From Tricholomella constricta (taxonomy: Eukaryota > Basidiomycota > Agaricomycetes > Agaricales > Lyophyllaceae): a stretch of 64,000 nt of DNA. The translations under genes and the position numbers were made by a program. Location of the stretch: positions 682,001-746,000 of the forward strand of contig JAACJP010000013.1 in NCBI GenBank assembly GCA_013368375.1, in the 5' to 3' direction. Below the pieces are notes generated by a model that saw only the letters and a program-made list of their open reading frames with translations, was not told the DNA's origin and ran no database searches. Below, in pieces: positions 39,201-48,529 of this stretch (the stretch's first letter is position 1; each line of letters begins with the position of its first letter).

Positions 39201-41095
39201 AGATTCCGCGGTATTCCAGTGACATTGTCCGGAGCATTTCGGATCACGTCTTTGGACGGATGTCCTAGGCGTTTATGCCATGTGTCATAAGATACATTGT
39301 GGATAGTAGTGTTGGCATAATTGCCATTCTCAGCAAGCTTTGTGCGAGAATCTACCCAATAGAGATTTTGCCCTGGCAAGTGTGGTGTACACGTTAGGAC
39401 AGGTTTTCCATGTTTCTTGAACGTTAATTTATTGGCTTTTCCAGTAACGGAAAATCCATTGTTCAGGAATTCTCCCATGGAAAGGAGACGCGTATCTAAC
39501 GCAGGGATGTAGAAGACGGGGTGTAGGCGAGATGTAATATCTCGAGCCGTACCATCTTCGTTCTCTACTTTGTGTGTTATGAAGACTGTGCCAGAGCCTT
39601 TTACCATAATAGGTGCAGCATCGGCACTTGCTGTTTTGACCGCGATAGGATTCTTCGCAGGTGTGTAATCAGCAAAGTCTTCAATTCTGCTCGTGCAGTG
39701 AAGAGATGCGCCTGAATCCATGATCCAGTTTGCAGTGTCTACTTCTATTTCTTTCCCTTTTCCTTTGCATTTCGCACAATTCGCATAATGTTCGTCAATT
39801 TGGCGTATAACGCCGAGAGATACATGTGATACAGATGCAGATATTAAAGTACGTAGTTTACAGTCCGCCGCTAAATTTCGAAGAGCGCGCTGTGTACTTG
39901 CATCAGTAATCGGCGATATGTGGAGCAAAGAAGGTACTTGCCTGTCTTCGCGGTGTCCAGTGACAGGGTCCATGTCCATGCCATCGTCAGAACCCCAGTC
40001 TAAAGCTTCCTCCTCTACTTCCTCGATCCGCGGCCGCTTGGGGGCGCGTTCAGGGGTGGGCTCGCGTTTTTCATAGATTTCCTCAAGTGGTTTGAGGTTG
40101 CGGGCGGTCCTTGGAATATCGAGACGTTCCGCTAGAGCGCGTGCCTTCTCATAGGTCTGATAGACCCCTGAAGATGAGGTGCTAGCGCCAGTAAAGCGCT
40201 GGGCAGCAAAGGGAGAGGGAGGGGGGTTGTGCAGGCGCTGTAGGAGCGCAGCGACGGTTGGAGTGTCTCCATCGATTTCAATCGAGGAGGCGGCATGGGA
40301 GTGGCCATGGCTGGAGAGATCCTGTTTGTCCTGCTTTTCTTTAACCGATTTGCCACTGCGCTTGCCTCGTTTGCCCTTCTTGTCTTTATTCTCGGTGTTA
40401 CCACCAGAAGTTTGACCTTTCCAGGCAGGGTTCTTCCCTTTATGTTTGACAGCTGACATTTTGTTAGCCGTCTGGGAATTACCCGGGGCAGAGTTGCGCC
40501 GGTTAAACTCCTTCATGATAGCAGCCTTTACGGCGCTGAACGTGAGTTTGTCCTTTTCCGTGGTTTGGAGAAGGGTGGCAGAAATGGTGTCCCATTTCTG
40601 GGGAATAGCGGACATGAGGATCATTGCCTTCACAAACTCAGGGAGATCGACCTCATTGGCCCTAAGGCGCTCCAACAAAAGGTTGAGCTTGCCTATCTCC
40701 GGTTCAGGGTTGGAAGACCCTGAGAGTCTGAACGAGATGGCCTTCTGGAAGTCTCCAAAGAGTAACGAAGCACCAGGCTTCGAATACGCATTTTCAAGAG
40801 CTTGCCAGAACTCCTCAGAGGAATTACCACTGATCTGGTTCTTTATCTCTGGAGATACCCTGAGGCGAATAATGCCAAGGGCCTGGTCATCCCTGTTGTC
40901 CCATTCACGATGTTCCTTAGTTTCGGGGAGGAGGCTTTCGCCGTCAGACCCTACTTGTACTTCAGGACGTGGGTTGCCACCTTTGACAAGTTGCCAAAGG
41001 GCTTGGGAGCGAAGGTAGTCCTGCATAGCAGATGACCATTCAGCCCAGTTTGTGCCGTTGAAAACGGGGACGAGGGTGGCGAAGTTGGCAGACAT
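36263..41095 (-). CDS. Copia C gag-pol polyprotein, 1610 aa
   Basis: The first ATG is at 41095 (MSANFATLVPVFNG), followed by a gag region (FNGTNWAEWSSAMQDYL). I see no standard CCHC knuckle after gag, only HYANCAKC. The order is protease (WIMDSGASLHCTS, about residue 458), the integrase zinc region (HKRLGHPSKDV...CPGCALGK, about 608), the DDE core (HSDLKSFPV, RSDAGGEFKSEEF, QQNGRAERLNRTL), RVT_2-type reverse transcriptase (NRWVFAIKSDG, LVAKGFTQVEG, YVDDGIFMG at about 1293), and RNase H (YTDSDWAADPIKRRS, STEAEYMAMSDA). It has no stops or shifts and ends EFYSPSA. The frame extends upstream of the ATG only with non-ATG codons. Confidence 0.95.
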   Translation of the reverse strand: MSANFATLVPVFNGTNWAEWSSAMQDYLRSQALWQLVKGGNPRPEVQVGSDGESLLPETKEHREWDNRDDQALGIIRLRVSPEIKNQISGNSSEEFWQALENAYSKPGASLLFGDFQKAISFRLSGSSNPEPEIGKLNLLLERLRANEVDLPEFVKAMILMSAIPQKWDTISATLLQTTEKDKLTFSAVKAAIMKEFNRRNSAPGNSQTANKMSAVKHKGKNPAWKGQTSGGNTENKDKKGKRGKRSGKSVKEKQDKQDLSSHGHSHAASSIEIDGDTPTVAALLQRLHNPPPSPFAAQRFTGASTSSSGVYQTYEKARALAERLDIPRTARNLKPLEEIYEKREPTPERAPKRPRIEEVEEEALDWGSDDGMDMDPVTGHREDRQVPSLLHISPITDASTQRALRNLAADCKLRTLISASVSHVSLGVIRQIDEHYANCAKCKGKGKEIEVDTANWIMDSGASLHCTSRIEDFADYTPAKNPIAVKTASADAAPIMVKGSGTVFITHKVENEDGTARDITSRLHPVFYIPALDTRLLSMGEFLNNGFSVTGKANKLTFKKHGKPVLTCTPHLPGQNLYWVDSRTKLAENGNYANTTIHNVSYDTWHKRLGHPSKDVIRNAPDNVTGIPRNLQIPAKSPTCPGCALGKMPSKSYPQSQSRASKPFELIHSDLKSFPVTSYHKYKYIMTFLDDYNSHAWTMSLRAKSDAIKALRQFVAMVKNQYGANIERWRSDAGGEFKSEEFLDELRNLGIKIEQSAPYTPQQNGRAERLNRTLMDKAQAIRFTACLPDSWWEFCVEHAVHLYNRTPMRRLRWKTPVESLTKKKPSVEHLRVFGCGAYVYLPEERRANKLAPKSELMIYIGIPDGIKGHRFMRLHNNTVFVATTAIFDETMFPKCPDTKQKGYTPLGQDPDVDEPSNNGDEHTPSEADNDDDYPINRPGSPETSDAHDDAAEDAPQAPPEHEGPAREDFEPRREDQREWAELPRRPVRMRNPTNRPGNVYGDKPAPSDIIRQQASQRYWKRLVGERDKVPYKRPVRVQLPVPGPSTAPPPPPNTSSDATPMEGIDDVGYIIKMAREGGVDFVNFLLSQAVSPHDELPTNFRDIARMPAALQKEWKAACKQELEALKKRGVFDLVDLPPGHKTIKNRWVFAIKSDGRKKARLVAKGFTQVEGIDFDEIFSPVVRYETVRLMLALASLENWCCLALDVVSAFLYGKLQVVIYMEQPEGFKVKGQERKVLRLNRALYGLKQAALSWWKELVASMLELGFHRTQSDAGIFVYRHHDGTLVIAIIYVDDGIFMGPNRALTMKKKAEFMQRWECHDLGDAKEFLGMCIRRNGRKIMLDQIPYLKRVVERFGMTNARVATTPLPAGYIPDENRTPATPTLRSKFQQVIGSLMYLMIGTRPDIAYAVIKLSQFAANPSQEHLDKALYICRYLVGTPNYALTYDGDNGEGLLAYTDSDWAADPIKRRSQTGFFMTLAAGTVAWVSRHQKTVALSSTEAEYMAMSDASRQIMWIKNVMFELGYDIGAIPIYADNQGSIFIGSNPVQERRTKHIDIRYHFVRECIEDGHVQVYFIEGSKNPADMFTKNLAKEKFLTFREHLGLEFYSPSA

Positions 41096-41321
41096 GTTTG
41101 ATGCGGTTTGGAGTGCTGCAAGGAAGCGCAATCAGCATCATGTCCATCCAATAGAAGTGAGACGTTGAGCAGATAGCTCATGCACGTCGAGCAACACAAC
41201 ATAGAGAATATCTAAGAATTTTCTCAGCCATAGGGCGAGAGCATTCAGAGATTTTGCTCTAGTGGTAAGCCGGCAAGCCTGTCAAGTCTGCAGCCACAGA
41301 GGGCGCTGACGACGGCTACCG

Positions 41322-41333
41322 GGGCCCATAACC
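41322..41333 (-). other. Copia C primer-binding site (half initiator tRNA type)
   Basis: Read on the minus strand, GGTTATGGGCCC lies directly beside the 5' LTR. Its complement GGGCCCATAACC resembles the anticodon arm of initiator tRNA-Met (CAT anticodon followed by AACC), the half-tRNA primer type known from Drosophila copia and yeast Ty5. Confidence 0.6.
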
Positions 41334-41595
41334 TATTGAAAGGGCCAGCACATTGTGCACAGCGGAAAGGCTATTAGCTTACCTAGAGTGTTTAGCTTGT
41401 AGCTAAGGTTGAGGCTGTGAGTGATACTAAGTACTAGGAATGTAATTCCACACCGATATACGACATATTGGTGTGCTATTTATACTACTGGGATGGCGCA
41501 CAGACCATCGGAGTTTAGGGGATAAAATGTAGTGCACAGACCATTGATAAGAATCTATCATGTGATGGGTCACATGAATATGGTAAGTTTCAACA
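41334..41595 (-). repeat. Copia C 5' LTR (right on the plus strand)
   Basis: 262 bp; identical by eye to 35967-36228. Confidence 0.92.
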
Positions 41596-41600
41596 AGTCT

Positions 41601-42278
41601 TGGGACGAGTTCGCGTTGCGGATGAAAGGTGTTAGAGAGGAAACCGAGACGGCATTGAGAGGAGCGGCCGAGGACATGAAGAGGTTCTACGATCGGAAAC
41701 ACCAGCCGGAAGAGTACGAAATCGACGACAAGGTCTGGCTCAATGCAGAGCACGTCTTTACCGGACGGCCAAAAAAGAAACTTGACTGGAAACGACTAGG
41801 ACCCTTCGTCATCGAAAAGAAGTACTCTACCACCGCATACCGTCTCAAACTACCCCGCACCTGGCGGATGCATCCCACCTTCCACGTCTCAAAGCTCCGC
41901 CGATACAAACCCGACGAATTCAATCGCCCAACGCCTCGTGTCACCCTTAACGTTCGCGGAGAGAATTGGGAGCCATCGAAGGTCCTTGACTCTCGACTAC
42001 GAGACGGTCGTCTCGAATACCTCGTTACCTGGAAGGACCAAGCCACCTCTCGCGACACTTGGGAACTCGAATCTCGCATGCAGAACGACGCGCCGCGGAT
42101 GATCGTCGACTTTCACCGAGAAAATCCTAATGCCGCGCGACGCATCTCCTTTATCGAGTTCGACTCTCTTCCTTTTGTCCCCATTCCCAAGCCTCTCACC
42201 GACGTCGTCTTGCCTCCGTCCTCTCGCTCGGGGAGCTCGCCTTTAGTAGGGGGTAATGTCATGACTCGTCCAGTCTGA
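41601..42278 (+). pseudogene. Gypsy A pol, segment 3: integrase C-terminus and chromodomain
   Basis: The frame continues exactly from 35966 after removing copia C and one AGTCT copy. It carries the integrase GPY/F-type segment (RLGPFVIEKKYSTTAYRLKLP, HPTFHVSKLRRY) and a chromodomain-like ending (PSKVLDSRLRDGRLEYLVTW, SRDTWELESRM, IVDFHRENPNA). The stop falls inside the 3' LTR at 42276-42278. Confidence 0.88.
42246..42256 (+). other. Gypsy A polypurine tract
   Basis: AGTAGGGGGTAA-type purine run immediately before the 3' LTR. Confidence 0.6.
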
Positions 42279-42523
42279 ACCCGTGATCCCCGCTCGTAAC
42301 CTTTCTCTTTCGCTTTACATATCTTCGTGTCTCGTCTCACTTACTTCCTTTATTCCTTCTTGTTCTCTCGAATATGTCTACTTACTTTACAACACTGCTA
42401 TCCGCGCACGACGTTCATATGACCCTCGAAGTCCCCTAACTCCTATATGTTTTTATCTATTTAAACCGTGTATTTGTGTAACGAATCGATACTTTGGTTT
42501 TGTTGGTTTTTCCTATCCTGACA
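42257..42523 (+). repeat. Gypsy A 3' LTR
   Basis: 267 bp, identical by eye to the 5' LTR; followed by GTAAT (42524-42528). Confidence 0.92.
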
Positions 42524-42601
42524 GTAATGAACTGCACGGCGAACGCAAACGTTGCAAAAGCGGGGTTTTTTGCCAAGACCCACTACTAAATTAGCGGGAA
42601 T
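42524..42601 (+). repeat. Dispersed repeat R, copy 2 (right part)
   Basis: Continues repeat R after gypsy A, from GTAAT and GAACTGCACGG to CACTACTAAATTAGCGGGAAT, matching 16493-16569. Confidence 0.8.
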
Positions 42602-42630
42602 CAGTAAGAAGAAAAATATGTTCAGATTTA

Positions 42631-42970
42631 TTAAGTCGAAGGAAAGAGCATACTCGATCCGCTTTCATCATCTACAATTTTCTCGGGACTGTTACTAATG
42701 GCAGTGAGCATCTCCCAGTTCAAGCTCTCATCCTTCCAACTGCCAGTCAGTTAGCTTGCAAATTGACTGATAAAATAATAGACGGGACTCGACAAAAGTC
42801 CTATCATTATTGTCATCATCGCCCTCCTCATCATCACTATCGAGCGGCAAGTCTAGGAGGGTCTTCTTTCTCTTGACGCCTTGACCCTTCACCTTCGAGG
42901 CTTTGGAAACCTTGAGAACCTTGGCTTTCAACTTCTCTGTCGGCTTCCGAACACGCTTCGAGTCCTTCAT
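42631..42970 (-). CDS. Small basic-then-acidic protein, structure uncertain
   Basis: The ATG at 42970 begins a Lys-rich stretch (MKDSKRVRKPTEKLKAKVLK) followed by KRKKTLLDLPLDSDDEEGDDDNND, nuclear-looking and disordered. A TATAAAAT box (minus strand, about 43058-43065) lies about 90 bp upstream. The unspliced frame ends at 42728. A plausible further coding piece (WKDESLNWEMLTAISN...) ends with TAA at 42631 and an AATAAATC signal, but joining it needs a 28-nt intron, below the usual minimum. Either the annotation of this joint is wrong or the gene has a small lesion. Family not recognised. Confidence 0.45.
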
Positions 42971-43252
42971 GGCAGGCTACAAGGATTGAGAGTTATGGAG
43001 GGACACAGTGTGGGGCTCAGTATGTGGGGTTTGAGACAGGGAAGACTTCATTGAGATTTTATAAAGGAGTAGGTTTTAGAAGTGTATGATAGGATTAGAC
43101 AAGACGATGGGTGATTCAATATGTTGAAGCAGCTCCATACCACGATTCATTACTATCCTGGAATCATCCTGAATCGTTCGACATCTTGAATCGACCTGAA
43201 TCCGCAGCTTTGTTTGTCAACAGCCTCGCCGAGCAAACGCGCATCACAACTC

Positions 43253-44937
43253 ATGTCCTCACCAAAAGCTGGGCCGTCCCAAAATGCCGCATTCCACCTT
43301 GGGATCGCTTTTCCTTCTCTCGTCATCGGCAGGCTACTCCTGGAGTTAACAAGCCTTCCAGCTCTAGTGAAAGATAACCAACAACTCTCCTCAGCGCTCA
43401 CATCGTATTCCAACCGTGGGTTTCCAACGCATAGATCACTCTATGCGAGCTTATAAGGCATAGTGCAGGAGGGAATATATCTTTTTAGGAATGGAGTGGA
43501 CCCATACTCTGGAGGATCGTTCAGACATGTGTGTTTTCCAAAACGTGGCTTTCATCATTGTTAAACCTTAACGCACAGTCACCGCTGTATCTCTCGCTCT
43601 TCGCGACAATTCTCCCCGTGACGGGCGCTGGATCGTCCATTCTATGGACCCTCTGTGATGCCCTTGGCGCGTGGGCCTTGGTAAACATATGGAGGGCTCG
43701 GCAGCGCGTGTTAAGTAGTCAGAGGGACACCCTGGTGACCGCAGTGTGAGTGCACCAACTATGTAATGCTCATGTTCTCATCTCCAACCCTCACAGGTAT
43801 CTCTTAAATCCATATATTTTTCTGCCGAACTTAGCACACTCGACGTCGTCGTTTGAGAACACTCTGATGTTATTCTCTCTAATGTTTGCGAGCCAAGGTA
43901 TATTCCCGTGCAACTATGTCAAGTACGCGTCGTTTATCACACCTCACACAGGCAGAGTATCAGCAGCTTTGCTGTCTTTCGCGTTGCTTGTCCACCTTTC
44001 TTTATCCTCCATCGTAATTCTCACCCCGCTTCTACTCCTGCTTCTCCTCAATCCTATATCTCGCCTTGCATCCCCGAAACCATTGCGTAGTTTTGGCGTT
44101 GACTTTAAATCGCTAATTCCATATGTGGGCGAGTTCATTCTCTATATCTCTGCCCTGACATTAGCGTCCACCTCCGTGTCCGGCGGATGGGCATGGATAC
44201 CGCAAACTTGGGGTGCTAGGTTGGTACAACCTTATCGTAAGATTGATGAACTACTGAACTCTTCAATGATTAGCTTGACCCTGCCTGATTTGACACCTAA
44301 TACCGGTCTATGGTGGTACTTCTTTACAGAAATGTTCGACCACTTTCGTCCATTCTTTCTTATGGTCTTTTCCGTGAGTGCCCTCAATTTGTGGGATTTA
44401 TCCATGTTGGCTAACCTAGTGCGGTCTGTCAAGGTGCACCTCGTGATCTACATTGCACCGATATGCATCAAATTCCAGTACGTTAGTGAACATACGCTCT
44501 CAATTACAGGTCTAATAACCTTGTGTTACAAGATACGACCCGCTGTACGCCGCGTTCCTGCTCATAGGGATTCTAGGCACATTCAAAGCCTACCCTACCC
44601 TTTCTGATCCCGGGCTATTTTTGAGCATGATTGCCATCTTCCCCGAAATATACCCATGTACGTACACTAGATCTATAAGAGCCACGTGCCATGCTCACGA
44701 GCTGCAGATTTTCGCCATCCCATAGTCACGGCACTGCTGCATCTACACGCGGCGCTCCTCATGCCATTATTTAACCACCTGTGGCTGAACCAAGGCACAG
44801 GGAACGCCAACTTCTACTACGCCTCGACCCTTGTGTTCGCGTGTTCCAATGGAGCTGCGTTAGTCGACTGTATATGGGCAGGGCTCAGGATTGCAATTGG
44901 CGCAGATAATGAAGGTTATGCCGTTGCGCAGGAGTAG
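43253..44937 (+). CDS. PIGU: PIG-U / Cdc91, GPI transamidase subunit
   Basis: PIG-U is a multi-pass ER membrane subunit of the GPI transamidase that attaches GPI anchors to proteins. Nine exons can be read with matching phases. Landmarks are the start FPSLVIGRLLLEL, LQEGIYLFRNGVDPYSGGSFRHSPLYL, a helix after ILWTLCDALGAWALV, YLLNPYIFLPN, the family signature PDLTPNTGLWWYFFTEMFDHFRPFF, and a C-terminal FYYASTLVFACSNGAALVDC helix. The ATG at 43253 (MSSPKAGPSQNAA) is the only start in frame just before the first helix. The introns are 40-65 nt; the acceptor at about 43465 (GCATAG) is chosen because it restores LQEGIYL. Confidence 0.88.
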
Positions 44938-45219
44938 CGATACCTTGCCTGGAACACTCGTTACAACATATCTATGGAGGTCTGCCCCGACCAACAGCTC
45001 TTGACCGCATGGAGCATCTATGTAGCTACCTGCCACTGGATCTTGCTACTGCAGGGTTGTAGTCTAAAGAGTTTCCAATGCAGGGAGAGGAAGCAGCAAG
45101 TCCTCCACGATGTGTGGGTCCAGAGCAATATTGGCTTTTCGCAGATAATCATCGTTCCTAGACACCGTTGCAGGGTCAGCGGACTTCAGAGGCGAGCAAC
45201 AATGAAATGAACCCTGCGC

Positions 45220-47394
45220 TCACCAGAACTAAGTTATTTTGCAAAATTGGAATAACGCATCAGTGGGTGGGTACCGGATACCAAACTCAACAAACCTTAG
45301 AATAATGCCGGCTGCCGGAATCGCAACTAACGATCAATCAGTACCGAGCCATAGATACCGGAAAGGGGGACGCGCTGAACTGGATACTTACAGGACGGTA
45401 ACAAGTGTCTGACCCTCCGCCCATCCCATCCGGCGCACCAACTTGACGCACGCGACGAGGTTGCAGGCGCTGCTGGATCCCAGGAAAAGTCCGTCGTTCT
45501 TCACGAGATACCGTGACATCGAGACCGCTTCCGCGTCCGTTATCCTGACAAACAACGCAATGACAACGTACGACCATCAGCGCCCGCCGCGACTCGAGTT
45601 CCCGCATAGAGGCTGCGAGGGACTTACCGAAATGCGTCATCGATGATGGGCAATGCGAGGTCGATGTTATTTGTCAATCTGTTAATGCCACTTCAAACCC
45701 CGGGATAAGTTGCGCCTTCCGACGATTCACCAGGCACTCCGCGGAGGAAGGATAAAGTCAAGAACACATACATGCCTTCAACGACGGTGTCGACTTGGTG
45801 CCGCCGCTTGGTGCCTTCGCTTTCCTTGCGATCAAACATCACACCATGTTTTATCTACACCTCATCGTTTCAGGGTTTTGGGGAAGAATGTGTAAGATCT
45901 TACTTTGTTATATAAGCCACTGCCTTCGGGGTCAGCGAGCGCAACGACAGTGTTATCGTTCATGGATTTGATGTATTGACCGGTGCCTGCGATGGTCCCA
46001 CCGGTCCCTGGGCCGAAAGATTCGTCAGTTCTGGACCACCATGGGAAAGAGAAGGAGTTGTCACCTGCACCACTCACAAATGCATCAATCCGGCCATTGG
46101 TTTGTCTCCATATCTCCGGTCCAGTACCCTCAAAATGGGCGTCGAAGTTGCTACGATTCTGTGTGGAGAGTCGTAGAATACATTTCGTCGACGATAACTG
46201 GGATCGCTCTTACCTCGAATTGATCAGCGAAATAGCCTCGAGGCTTCATCAAAAAGTCGTCATCATCCTGTGGGTCATTTGTGCCGAAGTTCACGTGCAG
46301 AGATGTCGTGGTGACCACGACTGAAGCGGAGGTTGAGGGGATCAGATGTGGGCGGTTTGTCACATCGCTTTCGTCAATGGAGTCAAGACGCCCGAATTTC
46401 ATGGCGCGTTGTCTGGCGAGGTTCTAGCACACAAGTTGAGGAGCATATACTCATTGATCATGGATGGAAACTTACAACATACTATGAAGGAGGGTGGTTA
46501 GTGGTGTCATGAAATTTGGTGCTGAAGACTTGCCTGCTTCTTGTCAACGATACTTGCTGGTCGAACTCTCTCAACTGTCGCACCGAGAGCCTCCAACGCT
46601 TTGACTTTTTCCTGTGCTACATCGTCAGGCATGATAATTGCTGCCGGGACGCGTCAACACCTCCTCGACAGAGGAAGAAGAACCAAACCACATACTAGCA
46701 TCGTAACCTCTGTTTTCAGTGACATTGTGTCTTAGTTAAGTTCCCCCACGTATCAAGCGATACCAGGCTGACCTGGCTCGAGCAATGGTAGCAATGGAGA
46801 TTCCAGTCGACCCAACAGTCCCTTCAAAGATTCGCGAGCCTGTATGTGGTCGGAGGAGCCCCAGGCGTTCCGCATCGTCAATCACTGAGAGCAGAACTGT
46901 CAATCTTCATCAATCGCAGGAGTTTCGGTCCCGGACTCACTGCGTAACGCGACGCGATCCTTTACGCTCCCTCCCGGATTGAGATACTGGTTCCACGCCT
47001 TCAGAGATGACCTACAACGCCGCAAGGGCGGGAATGACCCACCTCAGCTTTCCCGAGTATCTCAACACCAAGCGCATCACTTAGCGAGTTAATCCTGACC
47101 AACGGCGTGTTTCCTTGATTGTGCCATCAAGAAATAAATAACTTGTCTGAGGCTGCATGACGCACCTATCAACCCAGTAACACCCGATAAGACCTCGTCA
47201 CTTCGCAACTCGATAGGCCGTGATACAAACTTCGCTGTTATGCGCTGTCGTTTTTGCGCTTGGTAGTACAAAGCCAGGGATGTGGAGGTCAGAGAAAGAG
47301 AGAACCCGATGATGACTCCATAGAGAACGTGTCGCGCCGTCGATTGGGAGGGCCAGCGAATCCAGGAGGGCAGTTGTAGCGGAAACCAGAGCAT
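45220..47394 (-). CDS. MCY1: Mitochondrial-type cysteine synthase (Mcy1/Cys12-like), PLP enzyme
   Basis: This is a fold-type II PLP enzyme related to O-acetylserine sulfhydrylase. About 14 exons on the minus strand give a membrane-anchored protein. Residues ~22-45 form one hydrophobic helix (HVLYGVIIGFSLSLTSTSLALYY), as in yeast Mcy1. Then come NTPLVRINSLSDAL, the PLP-lysine loop NPGGSVKDRVAL, GSTGISIATIARARGYDATIIMP, GYFADQFEN, the PLP-phosphate loop GAGTGGTIAGTG, ADPEGSGLYNK and LGSSSACNLVACVKLV. It ends SRHYSKFW. One exon is only 14 nt (46696-46709), and the intron at 46424-46533 starts with GC instead of GT. A family-typical insert between DKKQ and GYFADQ is present. Confidence 0.86.
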
Positions 47395-47828
47395 TCAGAC
47401 AGAGATGATGTGGGTGGAAGTCATGGAGGAGGGTCACGATGTTGCCGATCCATCAGTAATAAAGAAATGATAATTGCCACATGCGCCAACGTTTTCACAT
47501 CTACTCGACTTTATCCTCGACCAGCACGGGAACGCGCTCTGTTCATGGCCCCAAGACGTCGGGAGCTGGCTTGCATGCCGAACATCGAGAGCTCGTCTTG
47601 TCGTCGCACTTTTCGCATGCCGGTCATCTGCGACCCACTTCCACACCTCATCCACTCGCAGGATCTCGTTCACTTGCAAACTTGAGTAATTCCGCGTCCA
47701 GATATACTGGCTTTTTAAGGCTCTATACCATCTTGCCCCGCAGTTATGATGCCATACTTTGTCCCACATGAACGAAGCTTTTCCCATGTGCATGACTCTG
47801 AGTCATCGCAACATACTGACGAACGCGC
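47395..47828. other. Intergenic, divergent promoters of MCY1-like and CoA-binding genes
   Basis: ORFs on both strands overlap here but none resembles a known family; this is likely the shared upstream region. Confidence 0.45.
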
Positions 47829-48529
47829 ATGTTGCAGAGATACATAAGGATCCCTGCCAGAGCTTGTCCTCCAGCAACTTCCTCAACGACCTCCTTCAAC
47901 TATTACAAGCGTAAAATGAGTTACGACTTTGGCTCCATGACCTCCGCTCAAGAGACCATCGGAAAGAGTTTCTTGGCCATTCCCTCCTTTGCCGTCGTCG
48001 GCGCTTCCAAAGATCAGACAAAAGTCGGAAACAGGGTAAGCCCTATGCCTTGCAGTAGCTATTCAGGTCTGGTATTGACGAATGATCTTTAGATTTTGAG
48101 GTGGTATCAAACTCGCGACTTTGACGTCACACCTGTCCATCCGGTATGTTCCTCAAGATGACCTGCGCTTCAGCCGTTCACCCTCCCTCGTTATATAGAA
48201 AGAGCCCGAACTGGAGGGCATAAAAACTATCACCGATATCTCAGAACTCTCTTCTCCCAAGACGACCGCGCTCAGCGTCATCACGCCACCCAAGGTAAGC
48301 GACCCACGCCCCCCCGATTCCCGCCCCTCAGACATTCCCGAAAATACAGGTTACACTCGGTGTCTTAAAGAAGGCCAAAGAGCTTGATGTCCCTGCGCTT
48401 TGGATCCAGCCCGGCGCCGAGGACGAAGCTGTCCTCCAATACATCAAGGAGAATGACTTGACTGATCGCGTCATTTACGGCGGCCCATGCATTCTGGTTT
48501 TGGGAGATGGTATCCGAAGCAAGTTGTAA
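47829..48529 (+). CDS. CoA-binding (Rossmann) domain protein, copy 1
   Basis: This small protein of the YccU/YneT-like CoA-binding family has the fold of the N-terminal domain of succinyl-CoA ligase alpha. Exons: start to 48035, 48093-48143, 48199-48294, 48350-48529. Motifs are FAVVGASKDQTKVGNRILRWY, VTPVHPKEPELEGI, LSVITPPKVTLGVLKKAKEL, ALWIQPGAED and YGGPCIL. Two in-frame starts are possible: 47916 (MSYDFGSM) and 47829, which adds 29 residues rich in Arg and Ser without acids, like a mitochondrial presequence. The biochemical role is unknown; yeast has similar small proteins. Confidence 0.82.

Larger units (their letters stand above)
35967..41595 (-). mobile_element. Copia C: intact Ty1/copia retrotransposon, 5.6 kb
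   Basis: This element lies on the minus strand inside gypsy A. Its 262-bp LTRs (35967-36228 and 41334-41595) look identical, with ends TGTTGAAA...TTTCAATA read on the minus strand; the AGTCT duplication flanks them. A single gag-pol ORF runs from 41095 to 36263. On the minus strand a polypurine tract (AGCGAGGGGGAG, 36240-36229) adjoins the 3' LTR, and a primer-binding site GGTTATGGGCCC adjoins the 5' LTR. The integrase-before-RT order makes it copia. It appears recently inserted and potentially active. Confidence 0.95.
24484..42523 (+). mobile_element. Gypsy A: Ty3/gypsy chromovirus, interrupted by two later elements
   Basis: Gypsy A spans 267-bp LTRs at 24484-24750 and 42257-42523, starting TGTCATGACTCG and ending CCTGACA. 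It is flanked by the 5-bp duplication GTAAT (24479-24483 and 42524-42528). It has a gag, a pol in the -1 frame with protease, RT, RNase H, integrase and a C-terminal chromodomain. Gypsy B (27656-34047) sits in its RT, and a copia element (35967-41595) sits in its integrase C-terminal region. Without those two the element would be about 6 kb and pol would be open throughout, since both junctions keep the reading frame. The LTR pair looks identical by eye. Confidence 0.93.

Noticed and set aside
47434..47793. Minus-strand 119-codon ORF.
   Set aside because: It lies in the shared upstream region of divergent genes, with no conserved motifs and competing ORFs in other frames.
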